A DNA stretch of 8,451 nt, taken from positions 1-8,451 of the forward strand of contig JADFLD010000054.1 in the NCBI GenBank assembly GCA_022564535.1. Direction: 5' to 3'. Both the position numbers and the translations under genes were made by a program. Each line of letters opens with the position of its first letter. Positions within the stretch are counted from its first letter, which is position 1. The DNA is from Gemmatimonadota bacterium (GTDB lineage Bacteria; Gemmatimonadota; Gemmatimonadetes; Longimicrobiales; UBA6960). Shown in pieces: positions 6,275 through 8,451 of this stretch. The notes under the pieces are model-generated. The model worked only from the letters and a program-made list of their open reading frames with translations. It did no database searches and was not told the DNA's origin.

Positions 6275-7931
6275 ACCGCGGCTTCGTCCCCATGCCTTCG
6301 AGCCCCGGCCTCCCATCGGCGTTCGCCACATCCCAACTCGTCTGGTGCACCAGCCGCACGATCCGGGTCATCTTCTCGTACTCGATTCGCTCCGGCACGT
6401 CGTCCGGGGTGTGGTAGTCCGGGTGTAGCCCCGTGTGGAACCAGACGGCGGGCACGTCGTTCTGCAGGAACGGCCAGTGATCCGAGCGTCGAAGCAGATT
6501 CGACTCGTTGTTGTCGTAGCGGAATCGGAGCAGAAGGCCCGTGGCTTCGTTGGCGGCAGCCACGCTCGCGGCCAGGTCCGGCGTCCGACTATAACCGAGG
6601 ATATTGATCGCGTTCGAGTTGGACTCGGCCGACTGGATCTCGAGACCCCGGAAACGGCGTCCCCCGTCGGGTAGAACCTCCTGATGCCGGCCGATCATGT
6701 CGAGGTTGAGGTTCGCGGCGGTACGGGGTAGCGGGAAGAGGGGGCGCAGAGTGTAGTACCACGCCCCAAGCAGGCCCCGCTCCTCCGCGTCCCAGATGGC
6801 GAAAATGACGCTGCGCCGCGGGCGCCGCCCGTCTTCAGCCGCTCGTGCATACGCTTCGGCCACCGCCAGCACCCCGACCGTTCCGGACCCGTCGTCATCG
6901 GCACCATTGAATACCGCCTCGCCGTCCGCACCGTTGTGGTCGTGGTGCGCCCCGATGATCACGACCTCGTTTCGTAGCTCCGGGTCGGAACCCTCGATCA
7001 TGGCCAGGATGTTGCGTCCAGGCGTGACGTGGCGGTCCACGGCCGTCGTGAGGGTTGCGCGGGCACCCGGGAGGTCGACGACTCCGAGCCCACTCGGTGC
7101 CTCCTCCGCGGTCACGGCCAAGTCCACGAAAGCCTGTCCCAAGCCGGCGACGAGCGCGTCCGCCAACTCCAACGAGATCTGCGCGGCCGGAATCCGGATG
7201 CGCTCGACCCAAGCACCGAGGGTGAAGCGCTCGATCCGGCGACGATCGTCGGGCCACGCCGCCTGGTGAGCCCGGGCCCAGTCGTCGGTGTCGGAACGGT
7301 TGTGCACGTCGCGAACGAAGAGGACCGCGACGGCGCCTCGCTCCTGCGCTGCGAGCACCTTCCTCCAGCTCCTGGAGGCCTCCGCGCTCACGACCCCGTC
7401 GAAGGGACTCGTCTCGTCCGCTACTCCGGGCTCCCGCTCCATCACCAGAACCACTTTGCCACGCACGTTCCCGCCCTGATAGTCGTCATAGTCGAGGCGG
7501 GGCTCTACGATGCCGAAGCCGGCGAACACGACGTCTCCGCTCGCCGAGCCCGTGGCGCTGACGTTCATCGGCGTCCAACCGTTCCCGGCGAGTCTCGCTC
7601 CGCCGGCTCCCGAAATGGTGAGCCGGTTGCCCGACGCTTCGCTGAACCACACGAGATCGAAGCGCTGATCGTACGTGCCGTTGTCGCCCGCCGGCACGAG
7701 CCCCAGCCCGGCGAAACGATCGCGAATCCAGTTCGACGCCCGATCGAGCTCGGCCGACCCGACGAGGCGCCCTCCCATGGAGTCGTGCGACAGGATGTGG
7801 AGATCCGCCGACAGCCCCGACTCCGTGATCGAATCGTTGAACGGCGCGGCTCCGTCGTCGCCCGCGCACCCGATGAACGCCACAGTCGCCACAACACCTA
7901 CCGCGGCGAGCATGGCTCGCGCAGGCATCAT
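6270..7931 (-). CDS. Lipoprotein M28-family zinc aminopeptidase with PA-type insert
   Basis: The 553-residue protein starts with a basic N-region, a hydrophobic stretch (about 8-20) and FIGC, which suggests lipoprotein processing with lipidated C22. It would then act in the periplasm or on an envelope face. A protease-associated-like segment follows (about 130-275, with GDVVFAGFGI and VRGKVVLVM). The catalytic domain (about 305-535) has the complete M28 set: GAHHDH (Zn ligand H329), GADDDGSG at 343-350 (bridging Asp), DAEERG (general base E383, ligand E384), NLDMIG (D411) and DYHTPDD (H507). Family members are dinuclear zinc exopeptidases that remove N-terminal residues from peptides; this protein's specificity cannot be read. 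The first of two adjacent ATGs (7931, 7928) is used; both are served by a strong ribosome binding site. The gene follows the DsbA-like gene after one base and meets ppsA tail to tail. Position -3 of the lipobox is Phe rather than the usual Leu, so ordinary signal-peptidase cleavage remains possible. Confidence 0.93.
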   Translation of the reverse strand: MMPARAMLAAVGVVATVAFIGCAGDDGAAPFNDSITESGLSADLHILSHDSMGGRLVGSAELDRASNWIRDRFAGLGLVPAGDNGTYDQRFDLVWFSEASGNRLTISGAGGARLAGNGWTPMNVSATGSASGDVVFAGFGIVEPRLDYDDYQGGNVRGKVVLVMEREPGVADETSPFDGVVSAEASRSWRKVLAAQERGAVAVLFVRDVHNRSDTDDWARAHQAAWPDDRRRIERFTLGAWVERIRIPAAQISLELADALVAGLGQAFVDLAVTAEEAPSGLGVVDLPGARATLTTAVDRHVTPGRNILAMIEGSDPELRNEVVIIGAHHDHNGADGEAVFNGADDDGSGTVGVLAVAEAYARAAEDGRRPRRSVIFAIWDAEERGLLGAWYYTLRPLFPLPRTAANLNLDMIGRHQEVLPDGGRRFRGLEIQSAESNSNAINILGYSRTPDLAASVAAANEATGLLLRFRYDNNESNLLRRSDHWPFLQNDVPAVWFHTGLHPDYHTPDDVPERIEYEKMTRIVRLVHQTSWDVANADGRPGLEGMGTKPRS

Positions 7932-7932
7932 C

Positions 7933-8451
7933 TCACTTCTCCTCAGGAAGGGAGGCCGTCTCGTGATCCGAGGTGGCCTCGTGGCTCAGTGCCTCGTCGA
8001 ACGCCCTTAGCAGAACCTCGGGCGGCTGGGCTCCAGACGTCGCGAACCGTCGGTCGAAGACGAAAGTCGGCGTCCCGGAAATACCCATCACCCGCGCCTC
8101 ACGACTCGTCTCGACGAGGATGGACTCGTACCGGTCGTCGTCGAGAGCCGCGTTCATACGCGACACGTCGATCCCTGAATCCATCGCCAGTCGCGTGACG
8201 ACCGCGGGATCTCCGAGGTCTTGACCCTCGGCGAAGTAGCCCTTGAAAATACGTTCATGGAATCTCGCAAAATGCTCGGGCTCTTCAGCTTGTGCATACG
8301 AGCCTGCGGTCAATGCTCTGTGCGTATTCGACACCTTGGGGCGCTTCCCCACGTCCAGGCCTTCCGCAGCCGCGCTTTCGCGGAGCGCAGCCTGCATGCG
8401 AGCCCACACGTCCGGCGCATACGGCAGATCCTCGACCGGCATCCCGGCCAA
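7933..8451 (-). CDS. DsbA-family FrnE-like thiol oxidoreductase (N-terminus outside window)
   Basis: The frame is open from the right edge to TGA at 7935-7933. The first codon, TTG at 8451, is probably internal Leu, so these are the C-terminal 172 residues. They match the helical insert and last strands of the FrnE/DsbA-like thioredoxin-fold group. A segment reading RPKVSNTHRAL lies near 37-47, and a helical part with FHERIFKGYFAEGQDLGD at about 63-80. GTPTFVF near 127-133 holds the cis-Pro that faces the active-site cysteines, followed by SGAQP. The CXXC-type active site would be upstream and cannot be checked. Known relatives act as disulfide oxidoreductases or isomerases, often cytoplasmic and linked to oxidative stress. 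The tail ends in a charged His/Glu/Ser-rich segment. It is the first gene of a tight pair with the M28 peptidase, whose ribosome binding site lies inside this coding sequence. Confidence 0.88.
   Translation of the reverse strand: MAGMPVEDLPYAPDVWARMQAALRESAAAEGLDVGKRPKVSNTHRALTAGSYAQAEEPEHFARFHERIFKGYFAEGQDLGDPAVVTRLAMDSGIDVSRMNAALDDDRYESILVETSREARVMGISGTPTFVFDRRFATSGAQPPEVLLRAFDEALSHEATSDHETASLPEEK
7939..7944 (-). promoter_or_regulatory. Strong ribosome binding site for the M28 peptidase
   Basis: Read on the - strand, GAGGAG lies 7 bases before the ATG at 7931 and 10 before the ATG at 7928, within the last codons of the DsbA-like gene. The order Shine-Dalgarno, upstream TGA, one base, ATG is the usual arrangement for translational coupling. 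Confidence 0.65.

Noticed and set aside
7029..8198. 389-codon + strand frame opposite the M28 peptidase and DsbA-like genes
   Set aside because: It is a reverse-complement shadow of two genes with clear family motifs, with no motif of its own.
1..8451. A hidden novel system (defence island, biosynthetic cluster, mobile element, CRISPR, retron or structured RNA)
   Set aside because: Coding sequence with recognised metabolic or protein-handling families fills almost the whole window. I saw no terminal inverted repeats, transposase, integrase, spaced repeat array or large conserved-looking RNA fold.

Overview
This is an ordinary metabolic stretch of a high-GC bacterial chromosome (strongly G/C-biased third codon positions, by eye). 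It holds five protein genes, the two outermost cut by the window edges. No tRNA, rRNA, mobile element, CRISPR array or defence system is visible. The mix suggests a Gemmatimonadota-, Acidobacteriota- or Planctomycetota-like lineage: an atypical long transketolase, a long PEP synthase, a lipoprotein M28 peptidase with a PA-type insert and a FrnE-like DsbA protein. That assignment is inference only; there is no phylogenetic marker here.

Layout, left to right. On the + strand come the 3' part of a class I/II PLP-dependent aminotransferase (1-867), a divergent but catalytically complete transketolase (919-3246), and then a 265-base spacer. The spacer carries two hairpins, an inverted repeat and a good sigma70-like promoter. 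After it lies phosphoenolpyruvate synthase ppsA (3512-6262, ATG start with a GGAG ribosome binding site). On the - strand, converging on ppsA with only 7 bases between the two stop codons, is a two-gene unit. It consists of a FrnE-like DsbA-family oxidoreductase (8451-7933, N-terminus outside the window) followed one base later by an exported M28-family zinc peptidase (7931-6270).

How the genes may work together: transketolase yields erythrose 4-phosphate and PEP synthase yields phosphoenolpyruvate, the two substrates of the first shikimate-pathway step, and an aminotransferase lies just upstream. The trio would suit gluconeogenic carbon flow and aromatic or other amino acid synthesis, though ppsA appears to have its own promoter. 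The - strand pair is a separate unit, with one gene for thiol-disulfide chemistry and one for an envelope peptidase.

The most unusual signals are the GDG-to-GEG change at the predicted Mg-thiamine diphosphate site of the transketolase, together with loss of an interface glutamate. Next are the altered loop near the PEP synthase active site, the structured spacer before ppsA, and the stop-to-stop palindrome between the convergent genes. I see no wholly new biological system in this window.
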